Origin: Anaerolineales bacterium
GTDB lineage: Bacteria; Chloroflexota; Anaerolineae; Promineifilales; Promineifilaceae
DNA length: 14,900 bases
Assembly: GCA_020432595.1 (NCBI GenBank)
Contig: JAGQGA010000061.1
Coordinates: forward strand, 1 to 14,900
Direction: 5' to 3'
Below, piece by piece: positions 4,684-11,869 of this stretch. The first letter of the stretch is position 1. Each line of letters begins with the position of its first letter. A program made the translations under genes and the position numbers. A model generated the notes under the pieces. It was not told where the DNA came from. It was given only the letters and a program-made list of their open reading frames with translations, and did no database searches.

Positions 4684-7563
4684 ATGATTAGACAAGCAAC
4701 GCCTACAAACCGTTCCCTACTACAACCCCGTGATTCCTTTGCCCGGCGGCATAATGGCCCCACAAACGCCGATGTGGCCTACATGCTGGAAAGTTTGGGG
4801 CTAAATTCGTTGGAAGAGTTGGTGCAAACGGCCGTTCCCGACACCATTCGCCTGCAAGGGCAATTCAACATTCCCGCTGGGCTGGGCGAAGCCGCCGCCC
4901 TGGCCGACATGCGCCAGCTTGCCAGCCAAAACAAAGTATACCGTTCCTACATCGGCATGGGCTACAGCGACACCGTGACCCCGCCCGTCATTTTACGCAA
5001 CATTTTGGAACACCCCGGCTGGTACACCGCCTACACCCCCTACCAGGCCGAAATCGCCCAGGGGCGGCTGGAAGCCCTGCTCAACTACCAAACGATGATC
5101 ACCGACCTGACAGGGTTGGAGATTGCCAACGCCTCGCTGCTGGACGAAGGCACTGCCGCCGCCGAAGCAATGACCCTGTGCCAACGCGCCCTGCCGCGCA
5201 AATCCAAGGCCAATACCTTTTTTGTCTCCGAACTGTGCCACCCGCAAACCATTGACGTGGTGCAAACCCGCGCCGAACCGCTGGGCATCGAAGTGATTGT
5301 GGGCGACCACACCAGCTATGACTTTAGCCACGAAACCTTTGGCGTGCTACTGCAATACCCCGCCACCGATGGCACCATTCTCGACTACGCCCCCTTTGCC
5401 GCCAAAGCCCACGAAGCCGGTGCCCTCGTCGTGGTGGCCGCCGACCTACTGGCCCTGACGCTGCTCCGCGCCCCCGGCGAATTTGGTGCCGATGTGGCCG
5501 TGGGCAACAGCCAGCGGTTTGGTGTGCCGATGGGGTACGGTGGCCCCCATGCAGCTTTTATGGCAACCCAGGAAAAGTTCCAGCGCATCATGCCCGGCCG
5601 TTTGATTGGCGTATCCAAGGATGCTACGGGGGGGCAAGCACTGCGTATGGCGCTGCAAACGCGGGAGCAGCACATTCGGCGCGACAAAGCCACCAGCAAT
5701 ATCTGCACAGCGCAGGTGCTGCTGGCGGTCATCGCCTCGATGTATGCCGTTTACCACGGCCCGGATGGGTTGCGGGAGATTGCTCAACGGGTGCGGTTAT
5801 TAACGGCCGTTCTCGCCCAAGCTTTGCAAAACGGCGGCTACACCACCAACGATGGCCCCACCTTCGACACCCTCAAAATCAGCGGCGGCAGCAAAAGCCA
5901 GGCCGAACTGATTGAGGCCGCCCTGTCGCGCCAAATCAACCTGCGCCGCTACAACGACGGCGCGGTGGGCGTATCGCTGGATGAAGCAACCCAAATCAGC
6001 GACCTGCAAGATTTGCTGGCCGTGTTTGGCGTGACCGCCGACGTGGACGCGCTGGCCGACGGCGTTGCCCTCGACTACGATACCACCCACAACCGCAGCA
6101 GCGACTACCTGACCCATCCCGTTTTCAACAGCTACCACTCGGAAACCGAAATGCTGCGCTATATCTACAAGCTGCAAAGCCGCGACCTGTCGCTGGTGCA
6201 TTCGATGATTCCGCTTGGCTCCTGCACCATGAAGCTGAACGCCACCACGGAAATGATTCCGGTGACGTGGCCGGAATTTGGCAAGCTCCACCCCTTTGTG
6301 CCGCTGGATCAGGCGGCGGGGTATCAGGAGATGTTCCGGCGGCTGGAAGGGTGGCTGGCGGAGGTGACGGGATTTACGGCCGTTTCTCTGCAACCCAACG
6401 CCGGTTCACAAGGGGAATACGCCGGGCTGCTCACCATTCGCCATTATCATGTTGCCAATGGCAACGGCCACCGCAACATATGCCTCATCCCCAGTTCCGC
6501 ACATGGTACCAACCCCGCCAGCGCCGTCATGGCCGGAATGCAGGTGGTGGTGGTGGAATGCGACCACGATGGCAACATTGAAGTAGACGATTTGCGCCGC
6601 AAGGCAGAGCAGTACCGCGACAATCTGGCGGCACTGATGGTAACTTACCCCTCCACCCACGGCGTATTTGAAGCCTCTATCCGCGAAATTTGCCAAATCA
6701 TCCATGCCAACGGTGGGCAGGTTTATCTGGATGGAGCCAACATGAATGCCCAGGTGGGGCTGTGCCGCCCCGGTGACTATGGCGCAGATGTGTGCCACCT
6801 CAATTTGCACAAGACATTTTGCATTCCCCACGGCGGCGGTGGCCCTGGCATGGGGCCGATTGGGGTGCAGGCGCATTTGGCTCCGTTCCTGCCCGGTCAT
6901 GCCGTAGTGGCTGGTGTGGGCGGTACGGGGGCGGTTTCGGCCGCGCCTTGGGGCAGCGCCAGCATTTTGCCCATTTCCTACGCCTACATTGCTATGATGG
7001 GGGGGGACGGGCTGCAGCAGGCAACGCAAATGGCGATTTTGAATGCCAACTACATTGCCAAGCGGCTTGACCCCTATTACCCGGTGCTATACAAGGGGGA
7101 ACATGGGTTTGTGGCGCATGAGTGTATTTTGGATTTACGGCCGTTAAAAGACAGTTCCGGCATTGGAGCCGAAGACGTTGCCAAGCGGCTGATGGATTTT
7201 GGCTTCCACGCCCCCACCATGTCTTTCCCCGTCCCTGGTACGCTGATGGTGGAACCGACTGAAAGCGAGTCGCTGGCCGAATTAGAGCGGTTCTGCCAGG
7301 CGATGATCGCCATTCGGGAAGAGATTGCCGCTGTTGAGCGGGGCGAGATTGACCGAGAGAACAACCCACTGCGGAATGCGCCCCACACGGCAGCGGTGGT
7401 GACAAACAGTGAGTGGAAACGGCCGTATTCCCGTGAACAAGCTGCCTACCCCTTGCCCTGGGTGCGCGATGCCAAATTCTGGCCGGCCGTCAGCCGCATT
7501 GACAACGTGTACGGCGACCGCAACCTGTTCTGCATTTGCCCACCGATGGAAACATACCAGTAG
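4684..7563 (+). CDS. gcvP: Glycine dehydrogenase (decarboxylating), P-protein, fused form
   Basis: A 959-residue P-protein of the glycine cleavage system. It decarboxylates glycine with PLP and passes the aminomethyl group to the lipoyl arm of GcvH. The length is that of the one-chain form, where GcvPA-like (about 1-440) and GcvPB-like (about 460-959) halves are fused. The N-terminal 'FARRHNGP' and '[19 protein letters not shown]' are typical. '[12 protein letters not shown]' opens the second half, and '[18 protein letters not shown]' holds the PLP lysine K710. The ATG at 4684 is chosen because GGAG lies nine bases upstream and an extension to 4594 would translate heptamer repeats. It is controlled by the glycine riboswitch at 4304-4592. 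gcvT and gcvH are not in the window. Five ACGGCCGT copies lie in the gene, in two phases. Confidence 0.98.
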   Translation: MIRQATPTNRSLLQPRDSFARRHNGPTNADVAYMLESLGLNSLEELVQTAVPDTIRLQGQFNIPAGLGEAAALADMRQLASQNKVYRSYIGMGYSDTVTPPVILRNILEHPGWYTAYTPYQAEIAQGRLEALLNYQTMITDLTGLEIANASLLDEGTAAAEAMTLCQRALPRKSKANTFFVSELCHPQTIDVVQTRAEPLGIEVIVGDHTSYDFSHETFGVLLQYPATDGTILDYAPFAAKAHEAGALVVVAADLLALTLLRAPGEFGADVAVGNSQRFGVPMGYGGPHAAFMATQEKFQRIMPGRLIGVSKDATGGQALRMALQTREQHIRRDKATSNICTAQVLLAVIASMYAVYHGPDGLREIAQRVRLLTAVLAQALQNGGYTTNDGPTFDTLKISGGSKSQAELIEAALSRQINLRRYNDGAVGVSLDEATQISDLQDLLAVFGVTADVDALADGVALDYDTTHNRSSDYLTHPVFNSYHSETEMLRYIYKLQSRDLSLVHSMIPLGSCTMKLNATTEMIPVTWPEFGKLHPFVPLDQAAGYQEMFRRLEGWLAEVTGFTAVSLQPNAGSQGEYAGLLTIRHYHVANGNGHRNICLIPSSAHGTNPASAVMAGMQVVVVECDHDGNIEVDDLRRKAEQYRDNLAALMVTYPSTHGVFEASIREICQIIHANGGQVYLDGANMNAQVGLCRPGDYGADVCHLNLHKTFCIPHGGGGPGMGPIGVQAHLAPFLPGHAVVAGVGGTGAVSAAPWGSASILPISYAYIAMMGGDGLQQATQMAILNANYIAKRLDPYYPVLYKGEHGFVAHECILDLRPLKDSSGIGAEDVAKRLMDFGFHAPTMSFPVPGTLMVEPTESESLAELERFCQAMIAIREEIAAVERGEIDRENNPLRNAPHTAAVVTNSEWKRPYSREQAAYPLPWVRDAKFWPAVSRIDNVYGDRNLFCICPPMETYQ

Positions 7564-7569
7564 TAGTGG

Positions 7570-7624
7570 GGAGTAGGGAGTAAGGAGTGGAGAGTAGGGT
7601 GACACCCCACTCCTTACTCCCTAC
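7570..7624 (+). repeat. Heptamer repeat, GGAGTAG family, forming an 18-bp perfect hairpin
   Basis: Units GGAGTAG, GGAGTAA, GGAGTGG and AGAGTAG (7570-7597) start seven bases after the gcvP stop. Bases 7573-7590 are perfectly complementary to 7607-7624, with a 16-nt loop. It is a likely 3'-end hairpin for the gcvP mRNA, although only a loose AAATTTTT follows at 7634. Confidence 0.85.
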
Positions 7625-7639
7625 AAATCCACTAAATTT

Positions 7640-7670
7640 TTGCGCGGCGTGCCCCTGTTTGTGATATACT
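7640..7670 (+). promoter_or_regulatory. Extended -10 promoter of the small membrane protein gene
   Basis: TATACT (7665-7670) is preceded by TG plus one base, forming an extended -10 box. A weak -35 TTGCGC (7640-7645) lies 19 nt upstream. The expected start near 7677 is about 50 nt before the small ORF at 7727. Confidence 0.6.
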
Positions 7671-7726
7671 AGAGACTCGAATTGAAGCAAATTTTTGGGT
7701 CTTTTCCCAAGGAGATTAATTAAGAG

Positions 7727-7900
7727 ATGGCAAAAGTAACACACAAGCGGCGAGCGGTGAAGAAAAACCCAACGACGCAAAAAGCACGTCCCGAAGGGCC
7801 GGTGGCAAAGAAGCGGAATATTAACTGGGCTAAGTGGGCGGCAATCACCATTGCCGTGCTGGTTTCGCTCAGCATGATTCTGTCTCTGATTAAGTTTTAG
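7727..7900 (+). CDS. Small basic single-pass membrane protein, 57 residues
   Basis: Not recognised. The ORF encodes 57 residues. The first 30 are rich in Lys and Arg (starting MAKVTHKRRAVKK) with no hydrophobic stretch. Residues about 34-53 (WAKWAAITIAVLVSLSMILS) form one transmembrane helix, ending in LIKF. The basic side should stay in the cytoplasm by the positive-inside rule, so it is tail-anchored in appearance. Support for a real gene: AAGGAG about 12 nt upstream of the ATG, an extended -10 promoter and a strong terminator 21 nt after the stop. It lacks the conserved C-terminal motif of SecE, which was considered for its size. A membrane-tethered nucleic-acid- or ribosome-binding role is possible, but that is speculation. 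Confidence 0.8.
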   Translation: MAKVTHKRRAVKKNPTTQKARPEGPVAKKRNINWAKWAAITIAVLVSLSMILSLIKF

Positions 7901-7921
7901 TCTCTCACAGACGTTGGCTTG

Positions 7922-7945
7922 ACCCGGCAAGATGCCGGGTTTTTT
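7922..7945 (+). terminator. Intrinsic terminator after the small membrane protein gene
   Basis: ACCCGGCA (7922-7929), loop AGA, TGCCGGGT (7933-7940), then six T. It lies between convergent genes; the T-run makes it effective for the plus strand only. Confidence 0.92.
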
Positions 7946-7962
7946 GTTGGTACTGGCGGTCA

Positions 7963-8928
7963 TTAAAAAACGGCCGTTTTTCCCCCTCTCAATCCATCTT
8001 CAATTCGCTCCCGGTGGCGCGGCGGCAGCGGCGGTAGGTCATCGGGGGCAAAGTAGCGCAGTTCCAGCGACTCCTCGCCATCGGCGCAAAGGGTGCCGCC
8101 CACCACGCGGCACAAAAACAGCGTGCTGACATATTTCATTAGGTCACCGTTGGGGTAAGCCACCTCAAACCGTTCGTCGGAATAAACCCCCACTACCTGT
8201 ACCGGCTCCACCGCCAGCCCCGTTTCCTCAAAAATCTCGTGGATCACTGTTTGGTCAATCCGCTCCCCCAGCTCCATGCCACCACCCGGCAGCGCCCAAC
8301 TGCCGTCATCACCTCGCCGTTGCAGCAGGACATAGCCGTTATCATCCACAATCAGGGCAGCCGCAGCGGGGCAAATAAAACGGTCTTGCCCTACATAGCG
8401 ACGGACAAAGCGAAAGTAAGGTTCCTCAGCGCGGCTGTTACCCGGTTGCCCACGTTGAAAGCTGACTTCGGGCTGGTTTGCCAGGCAATCTTCGGCCATG
8501 GCGCGGTACCAAACGGCCGTTTCTCCCAACCTTTCCAACAGTTCCCCCGGCTCACACCACGCCAACCCCGTCGTTTCATCTCCATCCAGCCGCAGGTCGC
8601 CCCCCGTAACGTGGCATTCAAAGGTGGCGGTAAATTGCTGCACCTGGTCGCCGTTGGGGTATAGCACGTCAAAATCGGGCGAGCTATAAAGACCAATCAG
8701 CCGTGTCACGACCACCTCTAGCCCTGTTTCTTCGCGGGCTTCGCGCACGGCGCAGGCGGGCAAGCTTTCGCCCAATTCCAGCACGCCGCCGCTAAATCCC
8801 CACCAGCCAAAGTCGCCGCGCTGTTGCAGCAGAAAACGGCCGTTGTTGTCCCGAATAACGGCCGTTGCCGTGACCAAAATAATCTTTTGCGAACCCACCT
8901 GGCCGCGAATCCAACGTAAATACGACAT
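7963..8928 (-). CDS. Protein with two Nudix hydrolase domains
   Basis: A 321-residue protein with two full Nudix domains in tandem. Nudix enzymes hydrolyse nucleoside diphosphates linked to another group, using Mg2+ held by the box GX5EX7REUXEEXGU. The first box is complete (GVLELGESLPACAVREAREETGL). In the second (GGMELGERIDQTVIHEIFEETGL) the box Arg is His; the metal-binding Glu residues are kept. Each domain is followed by a similar 'YS..F...YPNGD' strand, suggesting an internal duplication. The ATG at 8926-8928 (MSYLRWIRG) is chosen because Nudix proteins often start this way; an upstream ATG at 8964 adds 12 residues. No good Shine-Dalgarno is visible for either. Four ACGGCCGT copies are in the gene, one at the last codons. 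The substrate is unknown. Confidence 0.9.
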   Translation of the reverse strand: MSYLRWIRGQVGSQKIILVTATAVIRDNNGRFLLQQRGDFGWWGFSGGVLELGESLPACAVREAREETGLEVVVTRLIGLYSSPDFDVLYPNGDQVQQFTATFECHVTGGDLRLDGDETTGLAWCEPGELLERLGETAVWYRAMAEDCLANQPEVSFQRGQPGNSRAEEPYFRFVRRYVGQDRFICPAAAALIVDDNGYVLLQRRGDDGSWALPGGGMELGERIDQTVIHEIFEETGLAVEPVQVVGVYSDERFEVAYPNGDLMKYVSTLFLCRVVGGTLCADGEESLELRYFAPDDLPPLPPRHRERIEDGLRGGKTAVF

Positions 8929-8938
8929 GTTTATTTTG

Positions 8939-8995
8939 TCACGTAAAGTCACAAATAACAGCAATCCATCTTTGCGACTTTGCGACTTTGCGTGA
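8939..8995 (-). repeat. 17-bp imperfect hairpin with 8-nt tandem units
   Basis: Bases 8939-8955 pair with 8979-8995 at 15 of 17 positions plus one G-T wobble. The right side holds TTTGCGAC repeated with period 8 (8971 onward). It lies between the TfoX-domain gene and the Nudix gene on the minus strand. It could be a transcript-end hairpin or a repeat of the CAAAGTCG type. Confidence 0.6.
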
Positions 8996-9005
8996 GATTC
9001 TTTCG

Positions 9006-9269
9006 CTATTCACCAAAACGAAAACCTGCTGCCTCTTTCTGTAGCTGCGCCTTTGTTTTCGGCGATAGCGCGTTCCACTTTTGCCCGGTCAGCGCCCCAT
9101 GCAGCGCATAGAGCAAATTGAGGCTGGCTCGTTCGTGCCGCGCTTTTGCTAGGCAATAGGCCGTCACCGCCCCCATCTCACGTAGCTCATCCAACGTCGT
9201 CACCCCAATCTCGCGCAGCCAGCCGGCCGAAGTCGGCCCCAAATTCAGCTCATTTTCCAACGCACCCAT
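9006..9269 (-). CDS. TfoX C-terminal domain protein
   Basis: With the start at 9267-9269 this is an 87-residue protein made almost only of the TfoX/Sxy C-terminal domain: 'LGPTSAGWLREIGVTTLDELREMGAV' is the helix-hairpin-helix-like core, then 'LNLLYALHGALTGQKWNAL'. Stand-alone copies are common. The full TfoX protein takes part in competence regulation in Gammaproteobacteria, but lone C-domains have no established role and may bind DNA or protein. An upstream ATG at 9356 would overlap the TetR gene and translate heptamer repeats, so it was rejected. It lies 41 nt after the TetR stop and is probably co-transcribed. Confidence 0.85.
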   Translation of the reverse strand: MGALENELNLGPTSAGWLREIGVTTLDELREMGAVTAYCLAKARHERASLNLLYALHGALTGQKWNALSPKTKAQLQKEAAGFRFGE

Positions 9270-9283
9270 ATCTGCCCTACCCT

Positions 9284-9318
9284 CACTGATTACCGACGGC
9301 TGTTTACCGATTACTGAG
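9284..9318. repeat. Heptamer repeat, TACTGAT family, reaching into the TetR stop codon
   Basis: Units CACTGAT, TACCGAC, GGCTGTT, TACCGAT and TACTGAG in exact period 7. The TetR stop codon (9311-9313) falls within the array, so its last codons derive from the repeat. Confidence 0.83.
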
Positions 9319-9898
9319 AACCCTCGCCCATCGCCGAATACGTCCCCACTGTACACAGTTGAAACAGCGACCGCGCCATAAACTCTGGCGAATAGGGCAT
9401 ATTATTTTCCAGCCACCAGCTAATCAGTGCAAACAGCGACCCAGCCACATGCCACGAAATCATCGAGGCGGGCAGTGGGTCTGTTGCTACCTGCGCCAGT
9501 ACCATTTGCCGCTCATTGTAGGCGGCAATGTAGCGAATGACGCTGCTGGTTACATACCCCAGCCCCTGCTGGCTTAACACCGTGCGGAACAGTGCCTGGT
9601 TTTCGGCCACATATTCAAACACGCGCTGCATGTGCAGCGGGTTGCCCCACGGCGGTTCCCCATTGGCCTCTGCTTCCAAAAGCTGCACCAACTCATCAAA
9701 ATGGGTTTCCAGACTGTCCACCAGCAGCTCTTCCTTGCTGCCATAGTGCAAATAAAACGTGGCGCGGTTCAGGTCTGCTCGTTCTGTAATATCTTGAATG
9801 GTGATGGAGTCGTAGGAACGCTCCAGAATGAGTGCCAAAATTGCCTCACTGAGCTGCCGCCGCGTCCGCAAAACCCGCCTATCGGTTTTATTTTTCAT
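9311..9898 (-). CDS. TetR/AcrR family transcriptional regulator
   Basis: A 195-residue one-component repressor. The N-terminal domain 'RTRRQLSEAILALILERSYDSITIQDI' followed by 'ADLNRATFYLHYGSKEELL' is the TetR helix-turn-helix (about residues 10-58). The rest is an all-helical ligand and dimer domain with an aromatic-rich segment near residue 160. The ATG has AAGGTG four bases upstream. It is divergent from the P450 gene at 10092, and the gap holds CAACA/TGTTG palindromes, so it likely represses itself and the P450 gene. The C-terminal Ser-Gln-stop is encoded by a heptamer repeat, suggesting the original 3' end was altered. The ligand is unknown. Confidence 0.92.
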   Translation of the reverse strand: MKNKTDRRVLRTRRQLSEAILALILERSYDSITIQDITERADLNRATFYLHYGSKEELLVDSLETHFDELVQLLEAEANGEPPWGNPLHMQRVFEYVAENQALFRTVLSQQGLGYVTSSVIRYIAAYNERQMVLAQVATDPLPASMISWHVAGSLFALISWWLENNMPYSPEFMARSLFQLCTVGTYSAMGEGSQ

Positions 9899-9913
9899 CG
9901 CTCACCTTGTTTT

Positions 9914-10025
9914 TCAACAATTGTCGCTTATTCAACAGAGTGACAATGTTGCCGGTTGACAAATTAGGCAACATCCATACTATTTTATTGACGAATTGCT
10001 GTTTAATCAACAGTTTGTTGAATAA
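9914..10025. promoter_or_regulatory. Operator cluster between TetR and P450 genes
   Basis: A near-perfect palindrome at 10003-10025 has arms of 10 bases (9 matching) around GTT, core TCAACA-GTT-TGTTGA. The same half-site, TTATTCAACA, recurs at 9928-9937, and TCAACA also at 9914-9919. A separate perfect 8-bp inverted repeat, ATGTTGCC (9946-9953) / GGCAACAT (9967-9974), surrounds the -35 box of the P450 promoter. These are the expected kind of sites for the adjacent TetR protein; binding is inferred. Confidence 0.6.
9956..9983 (+). promoter_or_regulatory. Candidate promoter of the P450 gene
   Basis: Consensus TTGACA (9956-9961), a 16-nt spacer and TACTAT (9978-9983). The -35 lies inside the inverted repeat 9946-9974, so a bound repressor would occlude it. 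The leader would be about 100 nt and contains the palindrome at 10003-10025 and a TGCACGC/GCGTGCA hairpin at 10046-10061. Confidence 0.6.
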
Positions 10026-10091
10026 GTGAATATTTTGCAGTATGTTGCACGCCAGCGTGCAGCGCACTGATTGCAGACGGAGTGGTGTCAC

Positions 10092-11504
10092 ATGAATTCT
10101 CAATTACCTCCCGGCCCAGAAAGTAAGGGTCTTTGGGGCGATCTCAACGAGTTTGCCCCCAATCCCCCAGCCTATTTGCTCAAGCTCGCCAAAACTTATG
10201 GCTCGATTGCACGCTTTCGTATTCTCAACCGCAGCATGTATTTGCTGACTGACCCCGACATGATTCGGGAAGTGTTGGTAAAACAGCAGGAGATTTTTGC
10301 CAAAACACCGTTTGACAAGGATGTACTGGGGCGGTTTTTGGGCAAAGGGTTGGTAACCAACGATGGCGAATTTCACAAGCAGCAGCGAAGATTGGTGCAG
10401 CCAGCGTTCCACATGAAGCGAATTCAAGCGTATGCCGAGATCATGGTGCAGTATACGGACAGAATGCTCAACGGATGGCAAGATGGGGAGGTGCGGCGGC
10501 TGGATGAGGAGATGATGGCCTTGACCATGTTTATTGTCTCCAAAACGCTGTTTGATGCTGATGCGGAAACGATGGAGATGCAGGTACAGGCGGTAGGGGA
10601 GGCGATGGATGTGGTGCAGCGCAGCTCCAATGCGGATTATCGGCGCGGCTTTCCGGTGCCAAGCTGGCTGCCAACGCGCAATAACCGAGAGCGGAAGCGG
10701 GCAGCAAAGGTGTTGGCAGAAGTGTTGGGCGGGATTATTGCAGAGCGGCGGCGGGAAGGAACGGCCGTTGATCACGGTGATCTCCTGTCCATGCTGCTGC
10801 TGGCGCAGGGGGAAGACGGCAGCCAGATGAGCGACCAACAGGTGCTGGATGAGGCAGTGACACTGTTTGCCGCCGGGCACGAAACGACATCTAACGCGCT
10901 GACGTGGACGTGGTATTTGCTGAGCCAGCATCCGGAGGTAGAAGCGCAATTACATGAGGAATTAGATGGGGTGTTAAACGGCCGTTTACCCACCTTCCAC
11001 GACCTTCCCAACCTACCCTACACGGGAATGGTGATCAAGGAAGCACTGCGGCTTTACCCACCGGCCTGGGTGCTAAACGGCCGTTCCCCCCTAACCGACA
11101 CCGAAGTGGGTGGCTACCCCATCAAAAAAGGGAGCATCGTCTTCATCAGCCCCTACGTGATGCACCGGCTGCCGCACTATTTTGCCGAGCCGGAAGAATT
11201 TCGGCCGGAGCGGTTTACGCCAGAGCAGGAAAAAGAGCTGCCGCGCTATGTCTATTTGCCGTTTGGCGCGGGGCCGCGTGTCTGCATTGGCAACGCCTTC
11301 GCCATGATGGAGGCGCAACTGCTGCTGGCAACCATCGCCCAGCGTTTCCGCTTCGAGCTGGTGCCGGAGCAGGAAATTGTGCCGAATCCGCTTATCACGC
11401 TGTCACCACGCGATGGGCTGCAGATGCGGCTGGTGGCGCGGGAAAAATTAGCGGAAAAGACAGTAAGCCATATGGTGAATATGGCTTACGTCCCGGCAGA
11501 TTAA
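10092..11504 (+). CDS. Cytochrome P450
   Basis: A 470-residue soluble P450 that would insert one oxygen atom into an organic substrate using electrons from a partner reductase. The I-helix oxygen motif AGHETT is at residues 261-266, the K-helix ExxR at E317-R320 (EALRLYPP), and the heme loop FGAGPRVCIG has the ligand C398. The N-terminal 'LPPGPESKG' is the proline-rich hinge, and no membrane anchor precedes it. It resembles the CYP4/CYP102/CYP110 type; the substrate is not predictable. The ATG at 10092 has GGAG nine bases upstream. No ferredoxin or reductase gene is nearby. It is divergent from and probably controlled by the TetR gene. The last 15 or so residues (TVSHMVNMAYVPAD) lie beyond the usual P450 end and are encoded by a perfect hairpin. 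Three palindromes occur in it. Confidence 0.96.
   Translation: MNSQLPPGPESKGLWGDLNEFAPNPPAYLLKLAKTYGSIARFRILNRSMYLLTDPDMIREVLVKQQEIFAKTPFDKDVLGRFLGKGLVTNDGEFHKQQRRLVQPAFHMKRIQAYAEIMVQYTDRMLNGWQDGEVRRLDEEMMALTMFIVSKTLFDADAETMEMQVQAVGEAMDVVQRSSNADYRRGFPVPSWLPTRNNRERKRAAKVLAEVLGGIIAERRREGTAVDHGDLLSMLLLAQGEDGSQMSDQQVLDEAVTLFAAGHETTSNALTWTWYLLSQHPEVEAQLHEELDGVLNGRLPTFHDLPNLPYTGMVIKEALRLYPPAWVLNGRSPLTDTEVGGYPIKKGSIVFISPYVMHRLPHYFAEPEEFRPERFTPEQEKELPRYVYLPFGAGPRVCIGNAFAMMEAQLLLATIAQRFRFELVPEQEIVPNPLITLSPRDGLQMRLVAREKLAEKTVSHMVNMAYVPAD
11463..11489 (+). repeat. Perfect 11-bp hairpin within the 3' end of the P450 gene
   Basis: GTAAGCCATAT (11463-11473), loop GGTGA, ATATGGCTTAC (11479-11489). It lies 15 bases before the stop codon and has no T-run. 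It may be a remnant of a small palindromic element that extended the reading frame. Confidence 0.75.
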
Positions 11505-11536
11505 GTTTGATGTGGTTTGTTAGGCGGTAAAAGGGG

Positions 11537-11574
11537 AATGGGAAACGGCCGTTTTCTGCGCCGCTTCCCATTTT
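11537..11574. terminator. Hairpin between convergent P450 and repeat-protein genes
   Basis: AATGGGAA (11537-11544) pairs with TTCCCATT (11565-11572), then TTTT. The loop carries an ACGGCCGT copy (11545-11552) that can fold on itself or pair in part with GCGCCG. It probably ends the P450 transcript and may work for both directions. Confidence 0.55.
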
Positions 11575-11581
11575 GGGTTGT

Positions 11582-11806
11582 TTATTCTTCGATGTAGAGC
11601 AACCAGCCTTTGCGACGGGTGCCAAACTGTTTGATCTGGCCGTTAGAGTAATATTCATCACCCGAATTGCCACACACCTTTAGCTGGCCGTTCTCATAAA
11701 ATTCATCGCCTGAGTCACCACATTTTTTAAGGCGGCCATCGGCGTAGAATTCATCACCGTTATAGCCATTGGTTTTTAAACGGCCGTTTGGCCAGAAAAC
11801 ATCCAT
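11582..11806 (-). CDS. Small protein of four 16-residue MORN_2-like repeats
   Basis: A 74-residue protein made of repeats. Units start at residues 4, 20, 36 and 52 with the pattern aromatic-aromatic-x-(N/D)-G-(R/Q)-(L/I)-K-x-x-G-x-x-G-D-E, exact period 16 (48 nt). The 'FYENGQLK' core is that of MORN_2 repeats, used in many YwqK-type proteins annotated as antitoxins; here the period is shorter than usual. No signal peptide or membrane segment is present. Translation should be strong: AGGAGG lies 7-12 bases upstream of the ATG. It is last in a minus-strand set after the PLAT and membrane-protein genes, 63 nt from the latter. One palindrome encodes the Asn-Gly-Arg of the first unit. Function unknown; protein binding is the best guess. 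Confidence 0.75.
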   Translation of the reverse strand: MDVFWPNGRLKTNGYNGDEFYADGRLKKCGDSGDEFYENGQLKVCGNSGDEYYSNGQIKQFGTRRKGWLLYIEE

Positions 11807-11869
11807 TACAAGACCTCCTAGTTCAAATACAGTAGACCTGAAAATAAGCTCATGCTTTTAGTCTTTAGC

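Noticed and set aside
5800..7029. Long open frames on the minus strand of gcvP (such as 5800-6393 and 6406-7029)
   Set aside because: They are shadows of GC-rich gcvP codons, with His- and Gly-rich composition, no Shine-Dalgarno and no recognisable domain.
7727..7900. SecE identity for the small basic membrane protein
   Set aside because: Size and one helix fit, but the conserved SecE segment before the helix is missing, and no nusG or rplK neighbours occur.
10104..10949. 281-codon minus-strand frame opposite the P450 gene
   Set aside because: It is antisense to a certain P450 with all motifs intact; its His/Pro/Arg-rich composition is that of a reverse-strand shadow.
11582..11806. Repeat protein as a proven antitoxin
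   Set aside because: MORN_2-like units are found in YwqK-type proteins named antitoxins, but no toxin is seen beside it, so only the repeat is reported.
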